Below, piece after piece: positions 26,885 to 36,093 of a stretch of DNA of 64,000 nucleotides. The position numbers were made by a program, and so were the translations under genes. Origin of the DNA: Buttiauxella agrestis (GTDB taxonomy: Bacteria > Pseudomonadota > Gammaproteobacteria > Enterobacterales > Enterobacteriaceae). The notes beneath the pieces are model-generated. The model was not told the origin of the DNA and searched no databases. It saw nothing but the letters and a program-made list of their open reading frames with translations. Location: the NCBI RefSeq assembly GCF_900446255.1, contig NZ_UIGI01000001.1, forward strand, positions 4,118,763 through 4,182,762. Direction: 5' to 3'. Numbering within the stretch: position 1 is the stretch's first letter; each line of letters begins with the position of its first letter.

Positions 26885-27883
26885 ATGCCGAAGACGGTAG
26901 AACAAATCGCAACGGATCTCAGTTTGTCGGTCACGACAGTGAGACTGGTATTAAGCGGTAAAGCAGAACAATATCGCATCAGTCAGAAAACCCAGACCCG
27001 CATTAATGAGCATGTAGAACGTTACGGTTACACTATTAACCATTCAGCCCGCAGTCTGAAGTTAAATAAAACTGATACCCTGGGGCTAATTATTCCCTGC
27101 ATCTCCAACGTATTTTTTGCCACACTCGCTGAAAAGTTAGAATTACGCTGCCGTAAATCTGGCTTTCAATTAATGATCAGCTGTACTTATAACGATGTTG
27201 ATTATGAGAACAAACTGGTGAAAGCGCTTATTGCGCGTAATGTCGATGGTCTGTTTATTGCCCCTTCGACGCTTGAGAATCAACAGCACCATTTACGCCA
27301 GGTACAAAAGCCGCTGATTTTACTCGACCGTGATTTCAAATTTACCGATAACGCGCTGGTTGAGAGTGATAACTTTGCCGGTGGTGTAACACTCACTGAG
27401 TCCATGCTTGAAGCCGGGAAAAAGCCGCTGTGGTTTTTGGTGGGCGACACCGCGCTGCCCAGTATTCACGACCGTTTGCAAGGGTATCTGGATGCGCTCA
27501 GGCAAAACGAATTAAGTGCAGAACACTGGGTTGCAGAGGCGCAGGATAATACGCCGGAAGGCGGTGCACAGTTGATGAAAGACCTTATCGCGCGCGTCGG
27601 AGTACCGGATGCCTTTATTGCGTCGTCATTGCCAATGCTTGAAGGCGCAATAAAAACGATTCGCGAACATTGTGGTGTTATTCCGCAACATATCAATATT
27701 GGCACATTCGATGAACACCCAATGTTAGGGTTTTTATCCAATAATGTCTGGTCCATGCGCCAGGATGAAGACACCTGGGCTGAGAAAGCGTTTGAATTAA
27801 TGCAGCTGGCAATTGACGGGCAACCGGCAATGCGAACAGAAAAAGTTAATATGGTGCTAATCAAGCGTGAGAGTAATCACTGA
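26885..27883 (+). CDS. LacI-family transcriptional regulator of the fucose cluster
   Basis: This is a 332-residue LacI-family regulator. The helix-turn-helix lies at residues 3-25 (KTVEQIATDLSLSVTTVRLVLSGKAE) and the hinge region reads GYTINHSARSLK. The effector domain (TDTLGLIIPCISNVFFATLAEKLE) resembles FruR/ScrR-type regulators. It sits between the ABC transporter genes and fucA. It is a second regulator in addition to FucR; whether it senses fucose or a related sugar cannot be told from sequence. Confidence 0.88.
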   Translation: MPKTVEQIATDLSLSVTTVRLVLSGKAEQYRISQKTQTRINEHVERYGYTINHSARSLKLNKTDTLGLIIPCISNVFFATLAEKLELRCRKSGFQLMISCTYNDVDYENKLVKALIARNVDGLFIAPSTLENQQHHLRQVQKPLILLDRDFKFTDNALVESDNFAGGVTLTESMLEAGKKPLWFLVGDTALPSIHDRLQGYLDALRQNELSAEHWVAEAQDNTPEGGAQLMKDLIARVGVPDAFIASSLPMLEGAIKTIREHCGVIPQHINIGTFDEHPMLGFLSNNVWSMRQDEDTWAEKAFELMQLAIDGQPAMRTEKVNMVLIKRESNH

Positions 27884-27921
27884 ATATTATTTTCACCGTT
27901 CAAAGAATATGGAGAAAAGAA

Positions 27922-28569
27922 ATGGAAAGAGATGTACTGGCACGTGAAATAATAGACACCTGCCTTGAAATGACACGCCTGGGTTTAAATCAGGGAACCG
28001 CAGGGAATATTAGCGTGCGCTATCAGGGCGGCATGTTAATCACCCCGACGGGCACACCTTATGAGCGTTTAACCGAGTCCAATATTGTGTTTGTCGATGC
28101 TGACGGCCAATTTGAAGAGGGCAAAATCCCTTCCAGCGAGTGGCGTTTCCATCAGGCCGTTTATCAGGCCCGTCCCGATGCCAACGCGGTCGTGCATAAC
28201 CATGCCGTCCATTGCACGGCGGTGTCGATTCTCAACCGCCCAATTCCTGCTATCCATTACATGATTGCCGTCGGTGGCGGGAACACCATTCCTTGCGCCC
28301 CATACGCCACGTTTGGGACTAAAAAACTCTCAGAACATGTTTATGAGGCGATGAGAGATCGCAAAGCCACGTTGCTGCAACATCACGGCCTGATTGCCTG
28401 TGAAGAAAACCTGCAAAAAGCATTGTGGCTGGCGCACGAAGTGGAAGTGCTGGCGCGGTTATATCTCACTACGCTTGCCATCGTCGATCCGGTGCCGGTG
28501 CTGCCGGATGAAGAAATTGCCATTGTTCTTGAGAAGTTCAAAAGCTACGGCTTGCGGATTGAAGAATAA
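27922..28569 (+). CDS. fucA: L-fuculose-1-phosphate aldolase
   Basis: FucA cleaves fuculose-1-phosphate to dihydroxyacetone phosphate and L-lactaldehyde. It has 215 residues, the same length as E. coli. Zinc ligands His92, His94 (AVVHNHAVH) and His155 (LLQHHGLIAC) and catalytic Glu73 (SSEWRFH) are present. It follows the LacI-type regulator by 38 bases. The lactaldehyde reductase FucO, normally adjacent in E. coli, is not in this cluster. Confidence 0.97.
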   Translation: MERDVLAREIIDTCLEMTRLGLNQGTAGNISVRYQGGMLITPTGTPYERLTESNIVFVDADGQFEEGKIPSSEWRFHQAVYQARPDANAVVHNHAVHCTAVSILNRPIPAIHYMIAVGGGNTIPCAPYATFGTKKLSEHVYEAMRDRKATLLQHHGLIACEENLQKALWLAHEVEVLARLYLTTLAIVDPVPVLPDEEIAIVLEKFKSYGLRIEE

Positions 28570-28570
28570 C

Positions 28571-28611
28571 CATAATGTCCAGCGCTATAAAAACCGGCGC
28601 TGGACATTATG
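28571..28611. terminator. Bidirectional terminator between fucA and the chemoreceptor gene
   Basis: CATAATGTCCAGCGC and GCGCTGGACATTATG form a perfect 15-bp stem with an 11-base loop. The right arm contains the stop codon of the chemoreceptor (28607-28609). A/T-rich sequence flanks the stem on both sides. Confidence 0.7.
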
Positions 28612-30058
28612 CTAATTTAAACACCGAAATCGCCTGCTGCAACTCATCCGCTTGCTGCTGTTGCTGACGCGCCGCCTGCACGGTTTGCGCCGTGTGTTCC
28701 ACGTTTTCCTGAACACTTTCATCAATGCGGGCAATGCTTTCATTCATTTGCGTAATGCTCAAACTTTGCTGGCCACTCATATCCGAAAGTTCTTCCACCA
28801 GCCCCGCCAACGCATTGATGGCACCAATCACTTCGCGCATGGTTTGCCCGGCATTTTCTACCTGCTGTGAACCGGTGCGGGTACATTCAACCGAGACACT
28901 GATCAGCTGGCGAATATCTTTCGCCGCATTTTCACAGCGTAGCGCCAGGGTGCGAACTTCCGCAGCCACGACGGCAAATCCTCGGCCATGAGCGCCTGCG
29001 CGAGCCGCCTCAACGGACGCATTGAGCGACAAAATGTTAGTTTGGAATGCGATGCCATCAATGAGTTTGAGAATGTTGCTGATGTGGTCAGACTCTTCAC
29101 GGATTTGCTCCATGGTGTGAGTCGCCGCATCAATGCTCACGCCGCCTTTGCTGGCGAGGCCACTGGCTGTTGTTGCGAGCATCCTCGCAGTTTGCGCTTT
29201 TTCGCTGGTGACGATAGCCGCCGAACTAAGCTGCTCCATCGCGCTTGCCGCAACAGCCAGCGCGGTTGCTTGTTCATCGGAACGTTTAGACAGCGCTGCG
29301 TTACGCTGGATAATACTTTCTGAGGCGGTAAGCACCGACGCTACACCCTCGCTAACCTGGCTTAGTGTGTTGCGCATGGTGGCCAGCGTGGTGTTAAAGG
29401 TTTGAGCAAAGGGCGTGCGGCTGTCTCTTTCGCTGCGCGTCAGGGTTAAATACCCCGGCTGGCGATTTATCTGCGCCGCCAGTTGAGCGACTTCACTGGC
29501 GGAACGGGCATCGTCGGCCATTCGCAACGCCATATAAATAAGGATTGCCGTTTGTGCCACCACAAAAATGGCATGGAATACCACCATGTGAATACCGGGA
29601 TGCATAAAACAGGTAATCCCGAATAATTCATTAGCCTGCAACCAGGCGAATAACCCATGATGAATCGCAGCGACTGCCGCCCCCATTAATACCGGGCGAT
29701 AATCCCTATAAGCTAATAATGCCGATAACAATACAAAAACCGAAAAGTGATATTCAGTTTCGCCCTCTCCTAATTGAATTAACAAAGCGGCAAAACCGAT
29801 TAATGTGCATGCATAATACAAGCGTGTGAATAACTTCCCTGGAAGTAATACCTTGATAATACTGGAACTGATAGCAAGAAGACCACCAACAACTAACGCG
29901 ACGGGGAGCGCATCATAAGCCCACCCCACACCAAGCGAAATAACGAACATTCCCCATACCACAGAAAACATCAATATATCAGCATGCAGATAAATACTTC
30001 GGAGTGACACCACGTCGGGCTGTTTTTTGCCTGAATGCAGAACAGTCATCGTTGCCAT
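28607..30058 (-). CDS. Methyl-accepting chemotaxis protein with a multi-helix membrane sensor
   Basis: This chemoreceptor signals to CheA/CheW. Residues after the start contain about five to six hydrophobic segments with very short loops (FSVVWGMFVISLGVGW, ALPVALVVGGLLAI, VFLLSALLAY, GIHMVVFHAIFVVAQ) and no large periplasmic sensor. A cytoplasmic four-helix bundle with the hairpin tip DGIAFQTNILSLNASVEAARAGxxGRGFAVVAAEVRTLA follows. There is no NWETF-type tether at the C-terminus. The start at 30058 (MATMTVLH) has GGAT six bases upstream; an ATG at 30112 would add 18 residues. Confidence 0.88.
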   Translation of the reverse strand: MATMTVLHSGKKQPDVVSLRSIYLHADILMFSVVWGMFVISLGVGWAYDALPVALVVGGLLAISSSIIKVLLPGKLFTRLYYACTLIGFAALLIQLGEGETEYHFSVFVLLSALLAYRDYRPVLMGAAVAAIHHGLFAWLQANELFGITCFMHPGIHMVVFHAIFVVAQTAILIYMALRMADDARSASEVAQLAAQINRQPGYLTLTRSERDSRTPFAQTFNTTLATMRNTLSQVSEGVASVLTASESIIQRNAALSKRSDEQATALAVAASAMEQLSSAAIVTSEKAQTARMLATTASGLASKGGVSIDAATHTMEQIREESDHISNILKLIDGIAFQTNILSLNASVEAARAGAHGRGFAVVAAEVRTLALRCENAAKDIRQLISVSVECTRTGSQQVENAGQTMREVIGAINALAGLVEELSDMSGQQSLSITQMNESIARIDESVQENVEHTAQTVQAARQQQQQADELQQAISVFKLA

Positions 30059-30223
30059 TTGCTTATCCACGCTTCTGTTATCAGATATTTTCAGTACGGA
30101 ATAATCCCGCATAGAAATAGCATAGATAAGTATTGTTTTAGCGCGAATATATTTCTCACGGTATCAATAATACGATCGGGTGATTTTTATAATTTGAATT
30201 AAGTCAGGCAGGAATGCGTATAA

Positions 30224-30260
30224 AAGAAAAACGGCCCGTTAGTTATGCTAACAGGCCGCT
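30224..30260 (-). terminator. Terminator of exbBD
   Basis: On the minus strand, GCGGCCTGTTAG pairs with CTAACGGGCCGT with a bulge and is followed by TTTTCTTTT. It lies 23 bases after the exbD stop. Confidence 0.75.
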
Positions 30261-30282
30261 TTGGGATGCTTTGATGGCGGGT

Positions 30283-30708
30283 TTACTGTGGTTTAGTGAC
30301 TTCCTGCCCCACTAAGCCAATCTTCAAATAACCTGCCTGATGCAGCGTATCCATCACATTCATCATAGTTTCGTAATCAACCGATTTGTCTGCGCGGAAG
30401 AAGATTGTGGTGTCTTTCTTGCCTTCTGTCGCCGCCATCAGCGTGTTAACCATGTTCTCCTGGGTGACTTCATCGTTCCCAATAAACATAGTTTTGTCCG
30501 CTTTAACGGAGAGATAGACCGGTTTTTCAGGGCGCGGCTGCGGCTGGCTTGAGGACGCGGGAAGGTTGACCTTCACATCGACCGTGGCGAGCGGCGCTGC
30601 CACCATGAAGATAATCAGCAACACCAACATGACATCGATAAACGGCGTCACGTTGATGTCATGCATTTCGCCGTTATCGTCGTGGTTTTCGTTAAAACTC
30701 ATTGCCAT
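30283..30708 (-). CDS. exbD: TonB system protein ExbD
   Basis: ExbD with ExbB couples the proton motive force to TonB for outer-membrane import of siderophores and B12. It has 141 residues. A single membrane segment carries the essential aspartate (TPFIDVMLVLLIIFMVAAPL), followed by a periplasmic domain. It starts 4 bases after exbB, in one operon as in E. coli. Confidence 0.98.
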   Translation of the reverse strand: MAMSFNENHDDNGEMHDINVTPFIDVMLVLLIIFMVAAPLATVDVKVNLPASSSQPQPRPEKPVYLSVKADKTMFIGNDEVTQENMVNTLMAATEGKKDTTIFFRADKSVDYETMMNVMDTLHQAGYLKIGLVGQEVTKPQ

Positions 30709-30712
30709 GGGA

Positions 30713-31447
30713 TCAACCTACACGCAGTTTCTGAGCTGTTCGTACCGGGCGAGACTGAGAACTTGCAGCCAAATCCAGGTCACGACTTTGCAACAGCAGA
30801 ACCTGAGCGGCGACATCACCCAACGAGGCTTTATAGCCGCCAATCACACGGGCAAACACGTTATAGATAACAACCGCTGGAATGGCTGCGACCAGGCCGA
30901 TAGCCGTTGCCAGCAACGCTTCTGCGATACCCGGCGCGACGACCGCCAGGTTGGTGGTTTGCGACTGAGCAATACCAATGAAGCTGTTCATGATGCCCCA
31001 GACCGTACCAAACAGACCGACGAAAGGGGAAATTGCACCGATAGTCGCAAGGAAGCCGTTCCCGCGTCCCATATGACGACCGGCCGCCGCAACGCGACGC
31101 TCAAGACGGAAACCGGTACGCTCTTTAATGCCTTCGTTATCTTCACTGCCGGCGGAAAGCTCAAGCTCGTTTTGCGCTTCATTGATCAGCATGGTGCTAA
31201 GGCTTCTCGCATCAAACGCTTCAGCCATTTCACTGGCTTCATCCAGAGAGCGGGCATTAGCCAGTTGCTGCTGCTCGCGCTTAAGACGGCGCTTTTGCGA
31301 TGACAGCTCAATACTTTTGCTAAAGAAGATTGCCCAGGTGACGACAGAGGCCAGAATCAGGCCGATCATCACAATTTTTACCACGATGTCGGCATGCTGA
31401 TACATGCCCCAGACAGAAAGGTCTGTCTGCATCAAATTATTCGTCAC
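30713..31447 (-). CDS. exbB: TonB system protein ExbB
   Basis: ExbB is the pentameric inner-membrane channel protein partnering ExbD and TonB. It has 244 residues and three membrane segments (IVKIVMIGLILASVVTWAIF; ATIGAISPFVGLFGTVWGIMNSF; AIGLVAAIPAVVIYNVFARV). It is divergent from metC. A Fur-type box lies in the shared intergenic region, in line with iron repression known for E. coli exbB. Confidence 0.98.
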   Translation of the reverse strand: MTNNLMQTDLSVWGMYQHADIVVKIVMIGLILASVVTWAIFFSKSIELSSQKRRLKREQQQLANARSLDEASEMAEAFDARSLSTMLINEAQNELELSAGSEDNEGIKERTGFRLERRVAAAGRHMGRGNGFLATIGAISPFVGLFGTVWGIMNSFIGIAQSQTTNLAVVAPGIAEALLATAIGLVAAIPAVVIYNVFARVIGGYKASLGDVAAQVLLLQSRDLDLAASSQSRPVRTAQKLRVG

Positions 31448-31511
31448 TCTTACTCTCCACCACGAAACAATACAAAAACTGGTCGTAATAATATCAAAAC
31501 GGCATCGAATT

Positions 31512-31530
31512 GATAGTAGTTCTCATTAGT
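31512..31530 (-). promoter_or_regulatory. Candidate Fur box for exbBD
   Basis: GATAGTAGTTCTCATTAGT matches the 19-bp Fur consensus GATAATGATAATCATTATC at 12 positions, including GATA and TCATTA. It lies 65 bases upstream of exbB. E. coli exbB is Fur-regulated. Confidence 0.55.
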
Positions 31531-31601
31531 ATTTAAAGAGTGCCTGAAATTGTCTATGCATTCCTTGCGCTTACGCAGCAAAAAGATGATAAGTTAAGTT
31601 T

Positions 31602-31617
31602 AGACATCCAGATGGTT
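31602..31617 (+). promoter_or_regulatory. Candidate MetJ boxes of metC
   Basis: AGACATCC-AGATGGTT are two adjacent 8-bp units resembling the MetJ box AGACGTCT (6 and 5 of 8). They lie just before the metC ribosome site. E. coli metC is repressed by MetJ through boxes at this position. Confidence 0.6.
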
Positions 31618-31635
31618 AAACAGGGTAAAGTGAAC

Positions 31636-32826
31636 ATGACTGCGAAGAAGCACATCGAAACGGCGCTGGTTAATGCCGGGCGCGATAAAAAATTCACCCA
31701 GGGTTCGGTTAACAGCGTCATTCAACGCGCTTCCTCGTTGGTTTTTGAAACTGTAGAAGCGAAAAAACAGGCGACGGCTAACCGCGCTAAAGGCGAGCTT
31801 TTTTATGGCCGCCGCGGCACCCTCACCCATTTCTCTTTACAAGAAGCGATGTGCGAACTGGAAGGCGGCGCGGGTTGCGCGCTTTACCCTTGCGGCGCGG
31901 CCGCCGTTGCCAATGCGATTCTGGCATTCGTCGAGCAAGGCGATAACGTGCTGATGACCGGTAGCGCTTACGAACCTAGCCAGGATTTTTGCACCAAAAT
32001 TCTCGCCAAACTCGGCGTGACGACCACCTGGTTCGACCCGATGATTGGCGAAGGCATTGCAGAGCTGGTGCAGCCCAATACTAAAGTCGTATTTCTGGAA
32101 TCGCCAGGCTCTATCACAATGGAAGTACATGACGTTCCAGCGATTGTTAAGGCGATACGTCGCGTTGCCCCTGACGCCATTATCATGATTGATAACACCT
32201 GGGCTGCGGGCATTTTGTTTAAGGCGCTGGATTTCGGCATCGATATTTCGATTCAGGCGGGCACCAAGTATCTGATTGGCCATTCCGATGCGATGGTGGG
32301 TACGGCAGTGTCGAACGCACGTTGCTGGGACCAGTTACGCGAGAATTCATATTTGATGGGGCAGATGCTGGATGCCGACACGGCGTACATGACCAGTCGT
32401 GGTCTGCGTACCCTGGCGGTGCGCCTGCGCCAACATCATGAAAGCAGCTTAAAAGTTGCCGAATGGCTGGCGCAGCATCCGCAGGTTGAACGTGTCAATC
32501 ACCCTGCACTGCCCGGCAGCAAAGGGCATGAGTTCTGGAAACGAGACTTTACAGGCAGCAGCGGTTTGTTCTCATTTGTGCTTAAAAAGCGCTTGAGTAA
32601 TGACCAATATCAACACTACCTGGACAATTTCCACTATTTTAGTATGGCTTATTCCTGGGGTGGATATGAATCGCTAATCCTTGCAAACCAACCGGAAGAG
32701 CTGGCGGAAATCCGCCCGGCAGGCGGAGTTGATTTCACCGGAACCTTAGTTCGCGTGCATATCGGACTTGAGAATGTTGACGATCTGATTGCCGATCTCG
32801 ACGCAGGTTTCCAGCGTATTGCCTAA
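31636..32826 (+). CDS. metC: Cystathionine beta-lyase
   Basis: MetC cleaves cystathionine to homocysteine, pyruvate and ammonia with PLP. The 396-residue product (E. coli 395) starts [16 protein letters not shown]. The in-frame GTG at 31540 would place the MetJ boxes inside the gene and is rejected. PLP-site residues occur in [10 protein letters not shown], the Schiff-base lysine in [13 protein letters not shown], and the C-terminal domain [16 protein letters not shown] is complete. Confidence 0.97.
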   Translation: MTAKKHIETALVNAGRDKKFTQGSVNSVIQRASSLVFETVEAKKQATANRAKGELFYGRRGTLTHFSLQEAMCELEGGAGCALYPCGAAAVANAILAFVEQGDNVLMTGSAYEPSQDFCTKILAKLGVTTTWFDPMIGEGIAELVQPNTKVVFLESPGSITMEVHDVPAIVKAIRRVAPDAIIMIDNTWAAGILFKALDFGIDISIQAGTKYLIGHSDAMVGTAVSNARCWDQLRENSYLMGQMLDADTAYMTSRGLRTLAVRLRQHHESSLKVAEWLAQHPQVERVNHPALPGSKGHEFWKRDFTGSSGLFSFVLKKRLSNDQYQHYLDNFHYFSMAYSWGGYESLILANQPEELAEIRPAGGVDFTGTLVRVHIGLENVDDLIADLDAGFQRIA

Positions 32827-32940
32827 AATTGCCAGAAGTGGATGCCGTAAAAGACAGTTTTTGCCGTTTTGAAATGATTTGTTGAGTCTGCGATCATGAA
32901 GTCGGAGCGGTTTTAGCGTTACACTATGACCACAAGATTA

Positions 32941-32961
32941 AGGCCCCTTTAACTGGGGCCT
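32941..32961. terminator. Hairpin between metC and yghB
   Basis: AGGCCCC and GGGGCCT form a 7-bp stem about 115 bases after metC. It is followed by an A/T-rich run on both sides but no long T-tract. Probably the metC transcript end. Confidence 0.45.
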
Positions 32962-33036
32962 CAAATACTAAGGTGCGCCTAATCTTCATACTGTAGATTC
33001 ACGCGTGCTCATTAAAGCAGTTCCACAGGATTTGCC

Positions 33037-33696
33037 ATGGCTGTTATACACAATATCGTTCAGGCGCTTTGGCAACATGACTTTGCTGCACTCGCGGACC
33101 CTCATGTTGTTGGAGTGGTTTATTGCGTCATGTTTGCGACGCTGTTTCTCGAAAATGGATTACTGCCCGCCTCGTTTTTGCCAGGCGATAGTCTGCTATT
33201 GCTCGCGGGAGCGCTGGTCGCGAAAGGGGTGATGGGGTTTATCCCGACAATCATTATTTTGACCGCGGCAGCAAGCCTCGGTTGCTGGTTGAGCTACGCG
33301 CAAGGTCGCTGGCTCGGTAATACCAAAATCGTGAAAAGCTGGCTCAAACAACTCCCGCCGCAGTATCACCAGCGGGCAACGGTGATGTTTGACCGACACG
33401 GTTTGTTCGCTCTGTTAGCCGGGCGTTTTTTGGCGTTTGTACGCACGCTTTTACCCACCATGGCGGGGATTTCCGGCCTCAGCAATCGTCGTTTCCAGGT
33501 GTTTAACTGGTTGAGCGGCTTATTATGGGTCGGCAGCGTGACCAGCCTCGGTTATGCCCTCAGCATGATTCCCTTCGTTAAACGCCATGAAGATCAGGTG
33601 ATGACTTGCCTGATGATTCTCCCGATGGTGCTGCTGGTTGCAGGCCTGGTGGGGACACTGTTTGTGGTTATCAGGAAAAAATTTAATCCTGCGTAA
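33037..33696 (+). CDS. yghB: DedA-family membrane protein YghB
   Basis: YghB is an inner-membrane DedA/VTT-domain protein that in E. coli, with YqjA, supports proton motive force, cell division and envelope integrity. It has 219 residues and about four to five membrane segments. The DedA motifs are [16 protein letters not shown] and the basic [20 protein letters not shown]. It follows metC as in E. coli. Confidence 0.96.
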   Translation: MAVIHNIVQALWQHDFAALADPHVVGVVYCVMFATLFLENGLLPASFLPGDSLLLLAGALVAKGVMGFIPTIIILTAAASLGCWLSYAQGRWLGNTKIVKSWLKQLPPQYHQRATVMFDRHGLFALLAGRFLAFVRTLLPTMAGISGLSNRRFQVFNWLSGLLWVGSVTSLGYALSMIPFVKRHEDQVMTCLMILPMVLLVAGLVGTLFVVIRKKFNPA

Positions 33697-33703
33697 GATA
33701 GTG

Positions 33704-33746
33704 TCGGATGTGGCTAACGCTAATCCGACGCTAATCCAACCTACAT
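33704..33746. repeat. REP-like palindrome between yghB and yqhC
   Basis: TCGGATGTGGCTAACGCTAATCCGA followed by a second arm AATCCAACCTACATC resembles the enterobacterial REP unit. It runs through the yqhC stop codon and sits between two convergent genes, the usual REP position. Confidence 0.6.
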
Positions 33747-34640
33747 CACTCGCATACGCGCCGCATCTTCCCCCGGCGTCACACCAAAATAGCGCTTAAA
33801 CTCGCGGCTAAACTGCGAGGCACTTTCATAGCCAACACGAATCGCCGCGGTGCTGGCTTTCATGCCGTCGTGCAAAATCAGCATCCGCGCTTTGTGCAGT
33901 CGGTAACTCTTAAGATATTGCAGCGGTGAAGTGCTGGTGACGGACTTAAAGTTATGGTGGAACGCTGACACACTCATGTTCGCTTCAGCGGCCAGTTGGT
34001 CCACAGAAAGGTTTTCGGTGTATTGCGTTTCGATACGTCTGAGCACGCGGCTAATCAGGCTGAAATGCGTTTGACGACTGACCAGCGCCAGCAGCGCCCC
34101 GCCACACGGCCCTGTAAGAATGTGGTAGAGAATTTCGCGGATTATCTGTTTCCCCAGAATACGCGCATCAAGCGGGTGTTCCAGCACATCCAGTAAACGT
34201 TCGGCGGCACAAAGTATTTCTTCTGAAAGCTCCGCAGAGTTAATCCCGGTTGAACTGGTTTGCGGATGCGATAAATCATCCTCGCCTATGTCCATCAGCA
34301 AATCCTGAAGCTGCAAAATATCAATGTTAATGCGCACGCCAGCCAGCGGTGTTTCAGGCGTGGCAAAGGTTTCACATTCAAATGGCAATGGCACCGTCAG
34401 CAGCAGATATTCGTTGGCGTCGTAGCGGAAAACGCGATCGTTCAAATAACCCGTTTTTTGGCCTGAAAAGAGAATAATGATCCCCGGCTCATACATCACC
34501 GGCGTGCGGGCATAAGGCTTAGTGCCATAGAGCAACGTGACGTTTGGCACTGAACACAAGCCACTATTTTCTTTTTTAATCAAACAATTAATTTTATCCG
34601 TTAATTGCTGGCAAATCGCTTTCCGCTTCATCTTTTTCAT
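33741..34640 (-). CDS. yqhC: AraC-family regulator YqhC
   Basis: YqhC activates the divergent yqhD-dkgA genes in response to reactive aldehydes such as furfural and glyoxal. It has 299 residues. An N-terminal AraC-type cupin domain ([23 protein letters not shown]) is followed by two helix-turn-helix units ([23 protein letters not shown] and [25 protein letters not shown]). It is divergent from yqhD, 183 bases between starts. Confidence 0.95.
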   Translation of the reverse strand: MKKMKRKAICQQLTDKINCLIKKENSGLCSVPNVTLLYGTKPYARTPVMYEPGIIILFSGQKTGYLNDRVFRYDANEYLLLTVPLPFECETFATPETPLAGVRINIDILQLQDLLMDIGEDDLSHPQTSSTGINSAELSEEILCAAERLLDVLEHPLDARILGKQIIREILYHILTGPCGGALLALVSRQTHFSLISRVLRRIETQYTENLSVDQLAAEANMSVSAFHHNFKSVTSTSPLQYLKSYRLHKARMLILHDGMKASTAAIRVGYESASQFSREFKRYFGVTPGEDAARMRVM

Positions 34641-34823
34641 CTCAACAGGGCTTTTGTGACCTTGTCAGTGTGCTACTAAACTTTCTATTTCTCCAGCTAC
34701 CAGTAGAAATAGGCAAGACAAAGGCAGGAATAAGCATTGAGAGATAACCGCTCGAAGCCGACAATGGCTACCATCAAATGAGTTAAGCAATGTCCCTCCT
34801 TATCCACACCACAGGAACCCATA

Positions 34824-35987
34824 ATGAACAATTTCAACCTACATACTCCAACCCGCATCCTGTTTGGTAAAGACGCTATCTCCGAACTGCGCGCACAAAT
34901 TCCCGCTGACGCCCGCGTACTGATTACTTACGGCGGTGGCAGCGTGAAGAAAAACGGCGTGCTGGACCAGGTTTACGCCGCACTTGAAGGTCTTGATGTG
35001 CTGGAGTTCAGCGGCATTGAGCCAAACCCAACTTATGAAACGCTGATGAAAGCCGTCGAGGTTGTTCGCCAGCAAAAAGTCACTTTCCTGTTAGCGGTCG
35101 GCGGCGGTTCTGTACTGGACGGCACAAAATTCATTGCTGCTGCGGCTAACTACCCGGCGGATATCGACCCGTGGAATATTTTGCTGACGCACGGTAACGA
35201 CGTGAAGAGCGCCATCCCGATGGGTTCTGTTCTGACGCTGCCTGCCACCGGTTCTGAATCAAACAAAGGTGCGGTCGTTTCCCGCCGCGCAACCGGTGAC
35301 AAACAGGCGTTTATGTCTGAACACGTGCAGCCTGTGTTTGCGGTGCTTGACCCGGTTTACACCTACACCCTGCCACCGCGTCAGGTTGCGAATGGTGTAG
35401 TTGATGCGTTTGTTCACACCGTTGAGCAGTACATCACCTACCCGGTGAATGCCAAAGTACAAGACCGTTTTGCCGAAGGTATTCTGCTCACGCTGGTAGA
35501 AGACGGCCCAATTGCGCTCAAAGAGCCAGAGAACTATGACGTGCGTGCCAATGTTATGTGGGCAGCGACCATGGCGCTGAACGGCTTGATTGGTGCTGGT
35601 GTACCGCAGGACTGGGCAACGCACATGCTGGGTCACGAACTGACCGCGATGCACGGTCTGGATCATGCGCAGACTCTGGCGGTCGTTCTGCCATCTTTGC
35701 TGAACGAAAAGCGTAATGAAAAACGCGGCAAACTGCTGCAATACGCTGAGCGCGTGTGGAATATCACTGAAGGTTCTGAAGAAGAACGTATTGATGCCGC
35801 AATTGCTGCAACACGTAATTTCTTCGAGCAAATGGGTGCTCCAACCCGCCTGTCTGCATATGGTCTGGACGGCAGCACCATCCCGGCATTGCTCGTAAAA
35901 CTGGAAGAAAAAGGGATGACCAAATTGGGCGAACGCCAGGACATTACTCTGGATGTCAGCCGTCGCATTTACGAAGCTGCCCGCTAA
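34824..35987 (+). CDS. yqhD: NADPH-dependent aldehyde reductase YqhD
   Basis: YqhD is an iron-type alcohol dehydrogenase family enzyme that reduces short aldehydes, furfural and lipid-peroxidation products with NADPH. It has 387 residues as in E. coli. The nucleotide motif LLAVGGGSVLDGTKF and the metal-binding region (DAFVHTVEQYI, HMLGHELTAMHGLDHAQTLA) are intact. It could also reduce the lactaldehyde from fucose breakdown, but no data here show that. Confidence 0.97.
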   Translation: MNNFNLHTPTRILFGKDAISELRAQIPADARVLITYGGGSVKKNGVLDQVYAALEGLDVLEFSGIEPNPTYETLMKAVEVVRQQKVTFLLAVGGGSVLDGTKFIAAAANYPADIDPWNILLTHGNDVKSAIPMGSVLTLPATGSESNKGAVVSRRATGDKQAFMSEHVQPVFAVLDPVYTYTLPPRQVANGVVDAFVHTVEQYITYPVNAKVQDRFAEGILLTLVEDGPIALKEPENYDVRANVMWAATMALNGLIGAGVPQDWATHMLGHELTAMHGLDHAQTLAVVLPSLLNEKRNEKRGKLLQYAERVWNITEGSEEERIDAAIAATRNFFEQMGAPTRLSAYGLDGSTIPALLVKLEEKGMTKLGERQDITLDVSRRIYEAAR

Positions 35988-36093
35988 GTAATTTAGCCAT
36001 TTGGTTTTCGTTTTTGAGGATTTGGTCCAGACTTAAACGCAATTGTTACACTGGGAGTCCCCTCCCAGTGAATCATTCATTAAGGAGGAATGC

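Noticed and set aside
30113-30282. A FliA-type (sigma-28) promoter for the chemoreceptor gene
   Set aside because: Only a partial CCGATCG-like -10 element was seen and no TAAAGTTT-like -35 at the right distance.
11596-30282. The region behind pheV as an integrative element
   Set aside because: The tRNA 3'-end repeat is only 163 bases from pheV and encloses no genes; no integrase, excisionase or distal att site was found up to exbD.
34824-35987. This iron-type dehydrogenase as FucO of the fucose pathway
   Set aside because: Sequence and context (divergent yqhC, downstream dkgA) are those of YqhD; FucO is a different family branch.
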